Shown: positions 1 to 9,163, numbered from the stretch's first letter. The stretch: DNA of 64,000 nucleotides from Anaerolineales bacterium (GCA_019637805.1 JAHBVB010000001.1:1033875-1097874), one strand, 5' to 3'. A program made the numbers and translations. The notes: generated by a model not told the origin, from the sequence alone.

Positions 1-411
1 CGCCAGGCCCAGGATCGTGCTGCCCGAGGCCAGGAAGTCGTCAATGATCAGCACCCGCTCCCCGCTGGCCAGGTATTCCGGCGAGACGATCAGCTCCACC
101 GTGCGGCCTTTGGTGTGCGAGGGCGCCAGGGTCAGGAACACCTGGTCTGGCATGGTGATCGGCTTGTGCTTGCGGGCATAGACCACCGGGATGCCCAAGT
201 GCTGGGCGGTGGTCAGCGCCGGGGCAATCCCGGAGATCTCGGCGGTCAGCACTTTGCTGGCGCCTATCGAGCCAAACAGGCGGGCAAATTCCTGTCCGCA
301 AGCGTCCATCAATTGGGCGTCCACCTGGTGGTTAATAAAGCCGTCCACCTTCAAGATGCCGTTGCCCAGGTTTTGGCCCTCTTTTAATATGCGCTCTTTA
401 AGTGCTTGCAT
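1..411 (-). CDS. xpt: Xanthine phosphoribosyltransferase, N-terminal 137 codons (gene cut by window edge)
   Basis: Converts xanthine and PRPP to XMP in purine salvage, in the cytoplasm. The minus-strand reading begins MQALKERILKEGQ and continues with NGILKVDGFINHQVD, both typical of Xpt. The PRPP-binding loop is visible near the cut as VLIIDDFLASGST. The family is about 190 residues, so roughly 50 C-terminal residues lie left of the window. The start at 411 is the first ATG and has an AAAGG upstream. It is transcribed divergently from maf across a 102-bp gap. No purine riboswitch can be recognised in that gap. Confidence 0.93.
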   Translation of the reverse strand, partial: MQALKERILKEGQNLGNGILKVDGFINHQVDAQLMDACGQEFARLFGSIGASKVLTAEISGIAPALTTAQHLGIPVVYARKHKPITMPDQVFLTLAPSHTKGRTVELIVSPEYLASGERVLIIDDFLASGSTILGLA

Positions 412-491
412 CCTGGCCTTTCGAATCAGAAGACTGCGTTGTCAGATTTTACAACGGCTTTGGGGCTCTTCATCCGTCTGTAAGGTGGATA

Positions 492-500
492 TGCTAGAAT
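492..500 (+). promoter_or_regulatory. Extended -10 promoter for the maf operon
   Basis: The sequence TGC-TAGAAT (TAGAAT at 495-500) matches an extended -10 box. No good -35 hexamer is visible at 17 bp spacing. The maf ATG at 514 is only 13 nt after the -10 box and has no Shine-Dalgarno, so the transcript would have a leader of about 6 nt. Confidence 0.5.
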
Positions 501-513
501 CGCTGGATTGCTC

Positions 514-1176
514 ATGCCCAAAATCCTCATTCTTGCATCCAGCTCCCCGCGCCGTAAAGAATTGCTGGCTTTGACCCGCCAGCCCTTTGAAGTCCACGCC
601 GCCGATATAAATGAAGACGTTCTCCCAGGCGAAGAACCGCGTGCTTACGTGCGACGTCTGGCAGAGGAGAAGGCCGCCAAGGTTGCCGAGCGCTTTGTCG
701 GGCAGGATGTGATCGTTTTGGCCGCTGATACCACTGTGGCCCAGGGCCAGCGTATTTTGGGCAAACCGGCCGATGCGCAAGAAGCGCGCCAGATGCTGGC
801 CGAGCTGCGCGGCCGCCAGCACTCGGTCTTCAGCGGCATCGCTGTGCTGCGCACGGTGGACGGCCACCTGCACAGCGATGTGGCCGACACCAATGTACCG
901 ATGCGTGATTACACGCAGGCTGAGGTGGAGGCCTATATCGCCACGGGAGACCCTCTGGACAAGGCCGGGGCTTATGCGATACAACATGCGGGCTTCCACC
1001 CGGTAGAGGATCTGCAGGGCTGCCGGGCCAATGTGGTCGGCCTGCCCCTGTGCCACGTGAAGCGCACTATGGAAAAATTCGACCTCTCTTTGCCGCAGGA
1101 CTTGCCTGCGGCTTGCCAGGCTCATCTGGATTACCAATGTCCAGTGAGCGAAGCTATTTTGGAATGGCGCCAATGA
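514..1176 (+). CDS. maf: Maf-family nucleotide pyrophosphatase
   Basis: Hydrolyses non-canonical or modified nucleoside triphosphates (dTTP/UTP or related, depending on subfamily) to monophosphates in the cytoplasm; the family has been linked to septum formation. The protein has 220 residues, the normal size. The N-terminal signature ILASSSPRRKELLAL and the central AADTTV segment with ILGKPADAQEAR are family hallmarks. The ATG at 514 is preferred over an in-frame TTG two codons upstream because the protein then begins MPKILILASSS as in other Maf proteins. It is the first gene of a three-gene unit with a PBP and rsgA; its TGA overlaps the next ATG (ATGA). Confidence 0.95.
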   Translation: MPKILILASSSPRRKELLALTRQPFEVHAADINEDVLPGEEPRAYVRRLAEEKAAKVAERFVGQDVIVLAADTTVAQGQRILGKPADAQEARQMLAELRGRQHSVFSGIAVLRTVDGHLHSDVADTNVPMRDYTQAEVEAYIATGDPLDKAGAYAIQHAGFHPVEDLQGCRANVVGLPLCHVKRTMEKFDLSLPQDLPAACQAHLDYQCPVSEAILEWRQ

Positions 1177-3401
1177 AACCCCTATACCTGCTCCTTTTGA
1201 CCTTACTGCTGGTTGCCTGCGGCGGCCCCGGCGCCCAAGAGCTGCCCACGCCGGTGATCAGCGTGGCCTCTGCGCCAGACCCTGAGGGCGCCGTGCGCGC
1301 CTATCTGGATGCCTGGAACGAAGGCGATTACGCCGCCATGTATCAAATGCTGACCCCGGCCAGCCGCGCGGCGGTCAGCGAAGAAGATTTCCTGGCGCGT
1401 TATGCCATGGTCGCCACCCAAACCAACTTATTCGGCGTGCATTACGAGATTTTGCAGCTGCTGACCCACCCGCGTACGGCCCAGGTGGGCTACCGCGTAA
1501 CGCTCAATTCGGCGGTGGTCGGCGCCATCACCCGCGACACGCAGATGGACCTGGAGTTGGAAGGCGACCGCTGGCTGGTGGTGTGGGATGACCGCATCAT
1601 TCTGCCCGAGCTGGCCGGCGGCAACACACTCAGCCTGGAACGCAGCGTGCCGACCCGCGGCATCATCTACGACCGTGACGGCGAGCCCATCGCCGCCAAT
1701 ACGACCGCCGTGGCAGTAGGCGCCTTCCCCTGGAGCATTGCTGACGACGATGTCAGCCAAGTCGTCTCTGAACTGGCCCGCGTCGGCCAGCGCCCAGCCG
1801 CCGAAGTCAGCGCGCTGCTCTTCCCTGAAGAGGGCGAGGAGCCCTATTACGTGCCCATCGCTGAGGTCTCACGCGAGGAATTTCAGGCGCGTGCCGGCAG
1901 CTGGGAAGGCCTCAGTGGGATCTACTATTTCGAATACAACACCCGCCTGTACTTCAATGGCGCCGCAGCCCCGCAAACCGTGGGCTTTTACGGCGCCATC
2001 CCGGCCGAGGAGATCTCCACCTACATCCCGCTGGGCTACCAAAGCCATGATTGGGTGGGGCGCATGGGCCTCGAAGCCTGGGGAGAAGAATACCTGTCCG
2101 GCACCCGCGGCGGAACCCTTTACGTGCTGGATCCCAATGGTGCCGTGGTGACGCAGTTGGCCCAGGCCGCTTCGCAACCCGCCGCGTCGATCTATTCCAC
2201 CATCGACGTGCAGCTGCAGCGCCAGGCGCAGGACGCCATCAAGGATTTTAGCGGCGCCATCGTGGTCATGGAGCGCGACACCGGCCGCATTTTGGCCATG
2301 GTCTCCTCTCCCGGCTTCAATCAAAACTGGGCAGATCCCAACAACGCCAACAGCTTCTGGAACAATTACTTCCCAGACAATCAGCAGCGCTTTTTCAACC
2401 GCGCCACCCAGGGCCAGTATCCTCCAGGCTCTATCTTCAAGGTCATCACCTTCGCCGCCGGCCTGGAGAGCGGCCTGTACACGCCGGAGGACACCCTGGA
2501 CTGCACCCAGCAGTGGTTCGGCCTCTCGGGCATCGTGCTGGACAACTGGACGGTGGCACGTGAGCTGCCTGCGGACGGCGTGCTCAACTATCTGCAGGGC
2601 CTGATGCGCTCCTGCAACCCCTGGTACTACCAGATCGGCCTGGATCTCTTTAACGCTGGCCAGGAAGATGCCATCACCGAGATGTCGCGCGGCTTTGGCC
2701 TGGGCGCCCTGACCGGCATCCAGGGCGTGCCGGAATCGGCCGGCACTCTGTCCGCGCCCAGCACCGAAGACGGTGACACCGGCCGCAACCAGGCCGTGCA
2801 GCAGGCCTTTGGTCAGGGCACCACCACCATCACGCCGCTGCAGGCCGTGGTCTATGCGGCTGCGGTGGGCAATGGCGGCACGCTCTACCAGCCTCTGCTG
2901 GTGGACCGTGTAGTGGACGCCAACGGGACCGCGCTACTCAGCTTTGAACCCCAAGCGCGCGGCAGCCTGCCGATCAGCGAAGACACCTTGACCAATCTGC
3001 AAACCGCGATGGGCATGGTCACCTCCAACCCGCGCGGCACGGCTTTCCGCCAATTCTCCGGCCTCGGCATTCCTGTGCACGGCAAAACCGGCACAGCCAC
3101 CGCCGGCCAGGGCCTCGATCCGCATGCCTGGTTCATTGGCTACACCAATGCCGGTCGCCAAAACCAGCCGGATATTGCGATTGCCGTGCTGATCGAGAAC
3201 ATTGGCGACGGCTCGGAATTTGCGGCCCCGGTCTGGCGCCGCGTGGCCAGCTATTACTTCTTCGGCAGTCCGGGCACCTTGTATCCGTGGGAGACCAGCT
3301 TCGGCGTCTTGGATCCGGTCTACTTCGACGAAACCCTGCAGGCGCAGGCTACGGAAACTGCCGGCTCAGACAGCCCCGCAGTGATTACGCCGTCGCCATA
3401 A
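1173..3401 (+). CDS. Lipoprotein class B penicillin-binding protein with NTF2-like (MecA_N-type) domain
   Basis: A D,D-transpeptidase that would cross-link peptidoglycan outside the membrane. The 742-residue protein begins with a short hydrophobic stretch ending LLLVACGG, a lipobox rather than a plain membrane anchor. Residues about 28-140 (EGAVRAYLDAWNEGDYAAMY...) are an NTF2-like MecA_N-type domain, followed by a PBP dimerisation region. The transpeptidase domain shows SxxK at Ser420-Lys423 (SIFK), SxN at Ser480-Asn482 (SCN) and KTG at 638-640. The start at 1173 is chosen because its ATGA overlaps the maf stop; an in-frame ATG three codons upstream is possible. The domain order resembles PBP2a/PBP3-type enzymes with low beta-lactam affinity, but resistance cannot be inferred from sequence. 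Confidence 0.92.
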   Translation: MKPLYLLLLTLLLVACGGPGAQELPTPVISVASAPDPEGAVRAYLDAWNEGDYAAMYQMLTPASRAAVSEEDFLARYAMVATQTNLFGVHYEILQLLTHPRTAQVGYRVTLNSAVVGAITRDTQMDLELEGDRWLVVWDDRIILPELAGGNTLSLERSVPTRGIIYDRDGEPIAANTTAVAVGAFPWSIADDDVSQVVSELARVGQRPAAEVSALLFPEEGEEPYYVPIAEVSREEFQARAGSWEGLSGIYYFEYNTRLYFNGAAAPQTVGFYGAIPAEEISTYIPLGYQSHDWVGRMGLEAWGEEYLSGTRGGTLYVLDPNGAVVTQLAQAASQPAASIYSTIDVQLQRQAQDAIKDFSGAIVVMERDTGRILAMVSSPGFNQNWADPNNANSFWNNYFPDNQQRFFNRATQGQYPPGSIFKVITFAAGLESGLYTPEDTLDCTQQWFGLSGIVLDNWTVARELPADGVLNYLQGLMRSCNPWYYQIGLDLFNAGQEDAITEMSRGFGLGALTGIQGVPESAGTLSAPSTEDGDTGRNQAVQQAFGQGTTTITPLQAVVYAAAVGNGGTLYQPLLVDRVVDANGTALLSFEPQARGSLPISEDTLTNLQTAMGMVTSNPRGTAFRQFSGLGIPVHGKTGTATAGQGLDPHAWFIGYTNAGRQNQPDIAIAVLIENIGDGSEFAAPVWRRVASYYFFGSPGTLYPWETSFGVLDPVYFDETLQAQATETAGSDSPAVITPSP

Positions 3402-3403
3402 GC

Positions 3404-4315
3404 ATGACCATCAGCCAGGGTTTGGTCGTCAGCTCGCAGTCGGGTTTCTACACAGTAGAGACCGACCACGGACATATTGTCGCCCGGTTGCGCGGCCGCC
3501 TCAAAAAGGGCCGCGCCACGGGCGACATCGTCGCCTTGGGCGACCGTGTGGAGGTCTCGCACCCCGGCGGGGGCGTGGAGGCGATGATCGAGTCGGTGGA
3601 ACCGCGCAGCCGGGCGCTGGTGCGCCAGGACCCGCGCCCCAACGGGCTCTATGAGCAGGTCATCGTCGCCAACCCAGACCAGGCCCTATTCGTCTTCGCC
3701 TGCGCCAACCCGGAACCTCGGCTGCGCATGCTCGATCGTTTTCTGGTGGTGGCCGAAGCCCAGCAGATCCCCGCCACAGTGGTGGCCAACAAGGTCGATG
3801 TGGTCGGCCAGGCGGCGGCCGAAGAGCAGTTTGGCCATTACGCCGGTCTGGGTTATGGCCTCATTTATGCTTCGGCGGTCACTGGGCAGGGTGTGGAGGA
3901 ACTGCGCCAGTTGTTGCATGGCAAACTGTCTGTGTTGGCCGGGCCTTCCGGCGTAGGCAAATCCAGCCTGATGAACCTGGTCGAACCGGGCCTGGACCTG
4001 CGCGTGGGCGAAGTGCAGCAAAGCTCGGGCAAGGGCAAGCACACCACCGTGGAACGCCGGCTGTTCAAGCTGGCCGCCGGCGGCTATGTCGCCGACACGC
4101 CGGGTCTGAAGGCGTTGGCGCTTTGGGACATTGAACCTGAGGAACTGGACGGCTATTTCCCTGAATTGCGCGCCATGATTCATGACTGTCAATATCGCAG
4201 CTGCCATCATTTTGATGAACCCGGCTGTGCAGTGCGCGCGGCTGTAGAGGTAGGTGACCTGCATCCCGCCCGCTACGAGTCTTATAAACTTCTGCGCCAG
4301 GGCGCCAAGGAATAA
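3404..4315 (+). CDS. rsgA: Small ribosomal subunit biogenesis GTPase RsgA
   Basis: A circularly permuted GTPase that acts late in 30S ribosomal subunit assembly. The 303-residue protein has an N-terminal OB fold, then the permuted G motifs: ANKVD (G4) at about 128-132, the P-loop GPSGVGKSS at 180-188 and DTPG (G3) at 231-234. A C-terminal zinc site is formed by Cys262, Cys267, His269 and Cys275 (C-x4-C-x-H-x5-C). The ATG lies two bases after the PBP stop. It ends the maf-PBP-rsgA unit at a strong terminator. Confidence 0.96.
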   Translation: MTISQGLVVSSQSGFYTVETDHGHIVARLRGRLKKGRATGDIVALGDRVEVSHPGGGVEAMIESVEPRSRALVRQDPRPNGLYEQVIVANPDQALFVFACANPEPRLRMLDRFLVVAEAQQIPATVVANKVDVVGQAAAEEQFGHYAGLGYGLIYASAVTGQGVEELRQLLHGKLSVLAGPSGVGKSSLMNLVEPGLDLRVGEVQQSSGKGKHTTVERRLFKLAAGGYVADTPGLKALALWDIEPEELDGYFPELRAMIHDCQYRSCHHFDEPGCAVRAAVEVGDLHPARYESYKLLRQGAKE

Positions 4316-4343
4316 AAAAACGGGCCATCGGCCCGTTTTTTTA
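4313..4343. terminator. Bidirectional intrinsic terminator between convergent rsgA and the ABC transporter operon
   Basis: The hairpin CGGGCC-ATC-GGCCCG (4321-4335) is flanked by an A-tract on the left and a T-tract on the right, so it can end transcription from both strands. It overlaps the rsgA stop codon. Confidence 0.9.
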
Positions 4344-4344
4344 T

Positions 4345-4587
4345 TCACGATCGCTCGCGGTCTTCGTAATAGTCTTCTTCTTTTCGTTTCTTGATCCGCT
4401 GTACACCGATCATGGCGATGCCGATGATGCCAAAAAGCATCCCAACCAGCGAAGTGCCGTAGGCTAAGAAAGCTAAGAAGAAGTTGATCTTGACTATGCC
4501 CAGGACGAACATATAAGGCATGACGAACCCAAACAGGACCATCAGAAAGCCGTAGACCAAATATTGCTTAGCGCTTAACTGCAGCAA
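4345..4587 (-). CDS. Small two-helix membrane protein, unknown function
   Basis: An 80-residue protein with two hydrophobic helices (about residues 11-34 and 37-62) and a highly charged C-terminal tail of Lys/Arg then Asp/Glu (RIKKRKEEDYYEDRERS). It overlaps the 3' end of the upstream ATPase gene by 20 bases and is the last gene of the ABC transporter operon. I do not recognise a family. The position suggests a role linked to the transporter or its membrane assembly, but this is inference only. Confidence 0.65.
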   Translation of the reverse strand: MLQLSAKQYLVYGFLMVLFGFVMPYMFVLGIVKINFFLAFLAYGTSLVGMLFGIIGIAMIGVQRIKKRKEEDYYEDRERS

Positions 4588-5632
4588 GTTTTACCTCAAG
4601 CTCTGGATCATACAACCAGCACAAGGTTAAGTAATTGCTCTCGGGTTGGGTCTCTGGCGGCTCCTCCACATCACACAGCCCTTCCATAAAGTGAGGGCAG
4701 CGGGGGTGGAAGCGGCAGCCGGTTGGGGGTTTCACCAGGCTGGGGGGCTCGCCAGGGGGCACATCTTTGTAATGCAGGGCATTGTCGGCATCCGGGTCGG
4801 AGGTGGCCGCTAACAGCGCTTGGGTATAGGGATGGCGGGCATTCTTCAGCAGCGCCTCCATCTTGGCTTTTTCGATCAGCTGGCCGGCATACATCACGAA
4901 GATGCGCTCAGAGAAGTAGCGCACGGTCGACAAGTCATGCGTGATGTAGATCACGGCCAGGTTGTGGCTCTCTTGCAGGCCGCGCAGCAGTTTCAGGATC
5001 TCCACGCGTACAGAAGCGTCCAGCATCGAGACCGGCTCGTCGGCCACGATCAACTTGGGCTCCAGGATCATCGCCCGCGCAATTACCACGCGCTGCGCCT
5101 GGCCGCCGCTGATCTGATGGGGGAACTTTGGCAACACCTCCGCCTGGGGCGTCAGTTTCACCTCCTCCATCACTTTGTAAATGCGGCGCATGCGCTCTTC
5201 TTTGTCATTCACGCCGTGAATGATCAGCGGCTCTTCCAAAATGCGCTCGATGGTCATGAAAGGCGGCAGCGAACCAAAGGGGTCCTGCTGTACATAGCCC
5301 ACCTGGGCGCTGTACCAGGACAGGTCTTCACGGTTGAACTTGCTGATATCACGACCTTCGAAAACGATTGAACCTTCAGTGGGCTTATTGATGCCAAGAA
5401 TGGTTTTCATCAGGCTGGATTTACCGCAACCACTTTCGCCCACAATGGCGATCGCCTCACCCTGGTGCAAGTCAAAAGACACGTTATCCACCGCGCGCAC
5501 ATAACCGGCGTTGCCAAAGCCGAAGCGGCGCAGTTCAAACCAAACACGCAGATCTTTGATGGAAAGCAAGGTCTCGCTGGCTTTGCCATTCGGGCTGGCG
5601 GCCTGGGCCGCCTTCTTTGTCTTTGTTGCCAT
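4568..5632 (-). CDS. Oligopeptide/dipeptide ABC transporter ATP-binding protein (OppF/DppF type)
   Basis: One of two cytoplasmic ATPases that power a peptide-type importer. The 354-residue protein has Walker A GESGCGKSS, the signature ISGGQAQRV, Walker B LIVADEPVSMLD and an H-loop ITHD. The C-terminal oligopeptide-transporter domain has a Cys pattern (GCRFHPRCPHF and a later Cys) typical of OppF/DppF. The start MATKTKK at 5632 is chosen because its ATG overlaps the upstream TAA (TAATG); longer in-frame readings run back into the neighbour. The substrate cannot be read from the ATPase. Confidence 0.93.
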   Translation of the reverse strand: MATKTKKAAQAASPNGKASETLLSIKDLRVWFELRRFGFGNAGYVRAVDNVSFDLHQGEAIAIVGESGCGKSSLMKTILGINKPTEGSIVFEGRDISKFNREDLSWYSAQVGYVQQDPFGSLPPFMTIERILEEPLIIHGVNDKEERMRRIYKVMEEVKLTPQAEVLPKFPHQISGGQAQRVVIARAMILEPKLIVADEPVSMLDASVRVEILKLLRGLQESHNLAVIYITHDLSTVRYFSERIFVMYAGQLIEKAKMEALLKNARHPYTQALLAATSDPDADNALHYKDVPPGEPPSLVKPPTGCRFHPRCPHFMEGLCDVEEPPETQPESNYLTLCWLYDPELEVKLAAVKR

Positions 5633-6612
5633 TACTTTTTGCGCTCCTTGCGACCAGGTTCGTACAACCAGCATTTTACTTTACGGCCCTCTTGCTCAAA
5701 GAGCGGCGGGTCTTGATCACATTTGTCAAAACGGTGCGCACAGCGGGCGGCAAAGCGGCAGCCCGTGGGCGGGTTGATCAGGCTGGGGGGCTGCCCGGTG
5801 ATGTATTCCGGTTCCACCGTGGCGCGCAAGCGCGGCACGCTGGCCATCAGCTTTTGTGAGTAAGGGTGCAGCGGATCTTCGAAGAAGCGCCGGGCATCGG
5901 CATCTTCTACGATTTGCCCGGCGTACATCACTACCACGCGGTCGGCCAGCTCGCTGGACGTGGCAATGTCGTGGGTGATTAGAATGAAGCTGGCATCTGT
6001 TTCTTTTTTGACGCGCTTCAGCAGGTTCATGATGTTGGCCTGGGTCAGCAAGTCCAGCGCAGAGGTGGGCTCGTCCAGCACCACCAGCTGTGGGTTGGTT
6101 ACCAGTGCCATGGCGATCGCCACGCGTTGGCGCATACCGCCGCTCAACTCGAAGGCGTAGCGGTCCAGAAAATCCACGGGGACGCCCACCTTCTTGAACA
6201 TCTCTTTGGCGGTCTCCAAGGCGTTTTTCAGGCTCATGCCCATGTGGATGATCAATGGTTCCGCTACCTGGTCGCCCACCTTCAGCACCGGGTTCAGCGA
6301 GTTCATGGCTGCTTGCGGCACCATGGAGATCTTGACCCAGCGTACATCTTCGCGGAAAGCTTCGTCGTCCAAAGCCATCGTGTCCTGCCCGTTCAGGCGG
6401 ACATGCCCGCTGTATTCATGGATATTGCGTGGGATCAGGCGCAGCAAAGCCTTAGCAAAAGATGTTTTCCCGCAGCCGGATTCGCCGATGACCACTACGG
6501 CCTGGTTGGACGGCATCTGGAAATCGACACCATCCACGGCTTGCACCACCCCTTTGGAGGTACGGAAAGACAGCTTCAAGTTCTCTACATCGAGTAGTAC
6601 GTCGTTCTTCAT
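5632..6612 (-). CDS. Oligopeptide/dipeptide ABC transporter ATP-binding protein (OppD/DppD type)
   Basis: The second ATPase of the importer, 326 residues. It shows Walker A GESGCGKTS, signature LSGGMRQRV, Walker B LVVLDEPTSALD and ITHD, plus the C-terminal motif GCRFAARCAHRF of OppD/DppD proteins. It is translationally coupled to the OppF-type gene by a one-base stop-start overlap and lies 30 bp after the permease gene. No strong ribosome-binding site is visible at the start. Confidence 0.93.
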   Translation of the reverse strand: MKNDVLLDVENLKLSFRTSKGVVQAVDGVDFQMPSNQAVVVIGESGCGKTSFAKALLRLIPRNIHEYSGHVRLNGQDTMALDDEAFREDVRWVKISMVPQAAMNSLNPVLKVGDQVAEPLIIHMGMSLKNALETAKEMFKKVGVPVDFLDRYAFELSGGMRQRVAIAMALVTNPQLVVLDEPTSALDLLTQANIMNLLKRVKKETDASFILITHDIATSSELADRVVVMYAGQIVEDADARRFFEDPLHPYSQKLMASVPRLRATVEPEYITGQPPSLINPPTGCRFAARCAHRFDKCDQDPPLFEQEGRKVKCWLYEPGRKERKK

Positions 6613-6642
6613 GAGCGATAACGTTCTTTCTTAGTGAAAGGA

Positions 6643-7989
6643 TTAAATATCCCGCAGGCGGGGGTTGAAGACCCGGTCCATCGCAAAACCTACCATCGCA
6701 AAGGCCAGGCCAGTCACGATCAGCAGGACCGCGGGTTCCAGGATCCAGTAGTAAAAGCCGTTATACACCGCGCCACCCGTTTGCCAGGCATCATAGATCA
6801 CCTTGCCCCAGGTGGGCAGCACCGGGTCGCCCAGGTTCAGGGCCGCCAGAGTGGCTTCCAGGAACACGAAGGTAGGCACACCCAGCACCAATCCGGGGAT
6901 CAGCAGGGGGGTGACACGCGGGATCATGTAGCTGAAGATGATGCGGCCGCTGCTGGCGCCATAAGACTTGGCCGCCTCAATGTAAGGCGATTCTTTGACC
7001 TGCAGGAAGATGGCCCGGTAGCTCTTGATCTCACCACTAAAAATGTTGAGTGCCACCGTAACGACCAGGATCACCCAAATACTGCGTGAATAGAACGTAC
7101 CGATCATGATCAGGATGCTGAGCAAGGGTAGGTTGATACTGATCTCAGTGATGCGTTGGATCAATTCATCCACCCAGCCGCCGAACCACACGCCGATGGC
7201 GGCGAAGATCATCGACAGCACCGACGTTCCGAAAGAAGCCACCAGACCGAAGGCCAAAGCGATGGGGGTGCCCCATAAGATGGCGATGGTCAGGTCGCGG
7301 CGCTGGTTATCCGTGCCGAATAGACCGTGTACCTTGCCGTGCAGAACCACGTCAGATTTGATGATCTGTGAGCCTTCTTCAAAGCTGATGCCGTCGATCA
7401 CAATTTGGTAGGTGCCTTTGAGTACATCGACCGCTTCGGTCTCAGGGTTATCGAAGAGGCCGATCTCCGGGCTCAACCCATTTAGGCGCCGCTGGAGCTT
7501 GGTGTCCTGCACCACCCGATAGGTGGTGTTGTAGTTGATGCCTTGTTCGATCAGGCGGATTTCCCGGCCATCCGGGGTGATCCAGAAAATGCTCACAAAA
7601 GGATTGCGGCTCTTAAAGGTTGCGGTGAAGCTGAAGACAATATCCTGTGGCGCCTCATCAGCTGTGTAGTCAAAGATGTAGGTCACCAACAAGGCCTCGC
7701 CCGGAGCACGCTCGGAAAGCTGCACATCAGTACCCGGGCTGCTGGGGTTAAGAATAATGGTTTCCGGCAACTTCTTGGAGCGAAAGATGTTTGTCCAGGC
7801 AGGCGGGGCCGTCTTGGGGTTCTGTCCCCAGATCGCCTCGCCGCCGCGCCACAAACGTATCGCTTCGTTCCGCGGAATGAAAATTACCGTCAAGATCGAA
7901 GTAATCACTAGCAGCGCGATCAAGATCAGCCCGATCAGCGCTGAGGGGTATTTGATCAGCTGTTTAAAACCGTTGCGTAAACCTTCCAT
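6643..7989 (-). CDS. Peptide-type ABC transporter permease (OppC/DppC type) with large extracytoplasmic insertion
   Basis: An inner-membrane permease of 448 residues, about 130-150 longer than most OppC proteins. TM1 is at about 17-38. The conserved HGLFGTDNQRRD segment that precedes TM2 in OppC lies near residue 221. Between them is an extra polar segment (about residues 60-215), predicted outside the membrane. The cytoplasmic EAA loop reads EAAKSYGASSGRIIF. The last helix is followed by RVFNPRLRDI. The insert looks beta-rich by eye and could contact the binding protein or substrate. Confidence 0.9.
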   Translation of the reverse strand: MEGLRNGFKQLIKYPSALIGLILIALLVITSILTVIFIPRNEAIRLWRGGEAIWGQNPKTAPPAWTNIFRSKKLPETIILNPSSPGTDVQLSERAPGEALLVTYIFDYTADEAPQDIVFSFTATFKSRNPFVSIFWITPDGREIRLIEQGINYNTTYRVVQDTKLQRRLNGLSPEIGLFDNPETEAVDVLKGTYQIVIDGISFEEGSQIIKSDVVLHGKVHGLFGTDNQRRDLTIAILWGTPIALAFGLVASFGTSVLSMIFAAIGVWFGGWVDELIQRITEISINLPLLSILIMIGTFYSRSIWVILVVTVALNIFSGEIKSYRAIFLQVKESPYIEAAKSYGASSGRIIFSYMIPRVTPLLIPGLVLGVPTFVFLEATLAALNLGDPVLPTWGKVIYDAWQTGGAVYNGFYYWILEPAVLLIVTGLAFAMVGFAMDRVFNPRLRDI

Positions 7990-8020
7990 GGAATAGGCAC
8001 CTTACCTTGTTTGTCTTTTT

Positions 8021-9163
8021 TTAATCGCCGATTTTGACCCGAGGGTCTACCAGGGCGTACACAAAATCCAGCAAGAATACGGTCAGCGCCAGTAAGTAAG
8101 CGTAAATGATCGTAATCGCTACGATCACTGGCGTGTCGTACAGACCGATGGCGGTGATGTATGTGCGCCCCAAACCGGGCCACTGGAATACGCCCTCGGT
8201 CAGGATCAAACCGGTCCAGAGCGAGATCACTAGCAAGGCAAAGCTGGTGATGATCGTCGGCAAAGTCGGCCGCAGGATGTAGCGGTTTTGGATGTCTCGA
8301 TCGCCGAGGCCTTTTGCTTTGGCCATTTCCACGTAGTCTTCACTGGAGTAGATCAGGAAGAAGGTGCGCCAATTGTAAATACTGATAAAAATGGAACTGG
8401 TAATGATCGCCGCAGTCGGCAGGATCAAGTGCTTGGCCACATTCAGCGCATACCCCAACTGATCACGCGGCGGCGGCGAATCGATCATGCCGCCGAACGG
8501 CAACCACTTGAGCACAGCCGCGAAAAGCAGAATGAGGAAAAGCCCGTAGAACCAGGATGGCGCAGAAGATGTGGGTGAGAAAGCGATGATCAGCTTGTCC
8601 CAGATATTGCCATAAGATCTTGAGAGCGCCAGGGCCACGCCAATACTTGCGAAGAAAAGTATCAGGTTGGATGCCCCCAGCAGGAGCAAAGTAGGCCCAA
8701 GCCGGTCTAGAATGATCAAACTCACCTGCCGGGAGCCGGTATCGCTTGACATCAGCTGTGCCGTGCCGAAATCCATCCGGATGGCATTCCATAGGAATGC
8801 CAGGCTGCGCACGGCAAAGGGGCGGTCCAGACCATAGCGTTTTTCGGCGCGCTCCACTTGGCTCAGGAAGAAAGCGTTCTTTTCTGCGGGGTCCATCAAT
8901 TGGTATTCTTGATTGGCACGCAACTGCTGGCCAATGAACTCGCGAATCTGACCACGCACGATCTGGTCAACATAGCCACCCATATTCGCAATAAGTATCG
9001 TTAGATATACAGCAATAACCACACTAATAAACAACGTTACCGTCTTAACTGCGGTGTACTTGGTAACGCGTACCAGAGTGCTTGCTCGGCCAGACCCCTT
9101 CTTTGTTACTTGTTCTTGAGGTGCGCCTGGCTGAGCCTCGAGGCTTGTCACATCAACGCTCAT
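8021..9163 (-). CDS. Peptide-type ABC transporter permease (OppB/DppB type)
   Basis: The partner permease, 380 residues. After a 40-residue cytoplasmic N-terminus, TM1 starts near VKTVTLFISVV, followed by an extracytoplasmic loop and the usual five further helices. The EAA-like loop is EMAKAKGLGDRDIQ, and the C-terminus is FVYALVDPRVKIGD, a typical OppB ending. The ATG at 9163 has a GGAG eight bases upstream; longer in-frame readings have no such site. It lies downstream of a terminator that separates it from the binding-protein gene. Confidence 0.92.
   Translation of the reverse strand: MSVDVTSLEAQPGAPQEQVTKKGSGRASTLVRVTKYTAVKTVTLFISVVIAVYLTILIANMGGYVDQIVRGQIREFIGQQLRANQEYQLMDPAEKNAFFLSQVERAEKRYGLDRPFAVRSLAFLWNAIRMDFGTAQLMSSDTGSRQVSLIILDRLGPTLLLLGASNLILFFASIGVALALSRSYGNIWDKLIIAFSPTSSAPSWFYGLFLILLFAAVLKWLPFGGMIDSPPPRDQLGYALNVAKHLILPTAAIITSSIFISIYNWRTFFLIYSSEDYVEMAKAKGLGDRDIQNRYILRPTLPTIITSFALLVISLWTGLILTEGVFQWPGLGRTYITAIGLYDTPVIVAITIIYAYLLALTVFLLDFVYALVDPRVKIGD

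Noticed and set aside
412-513. Purine riboswitch in front of xpt
   Set aside because: The gap to maf is only 102 bp and no three-way junction with the conserved loop sequences can be drawn.
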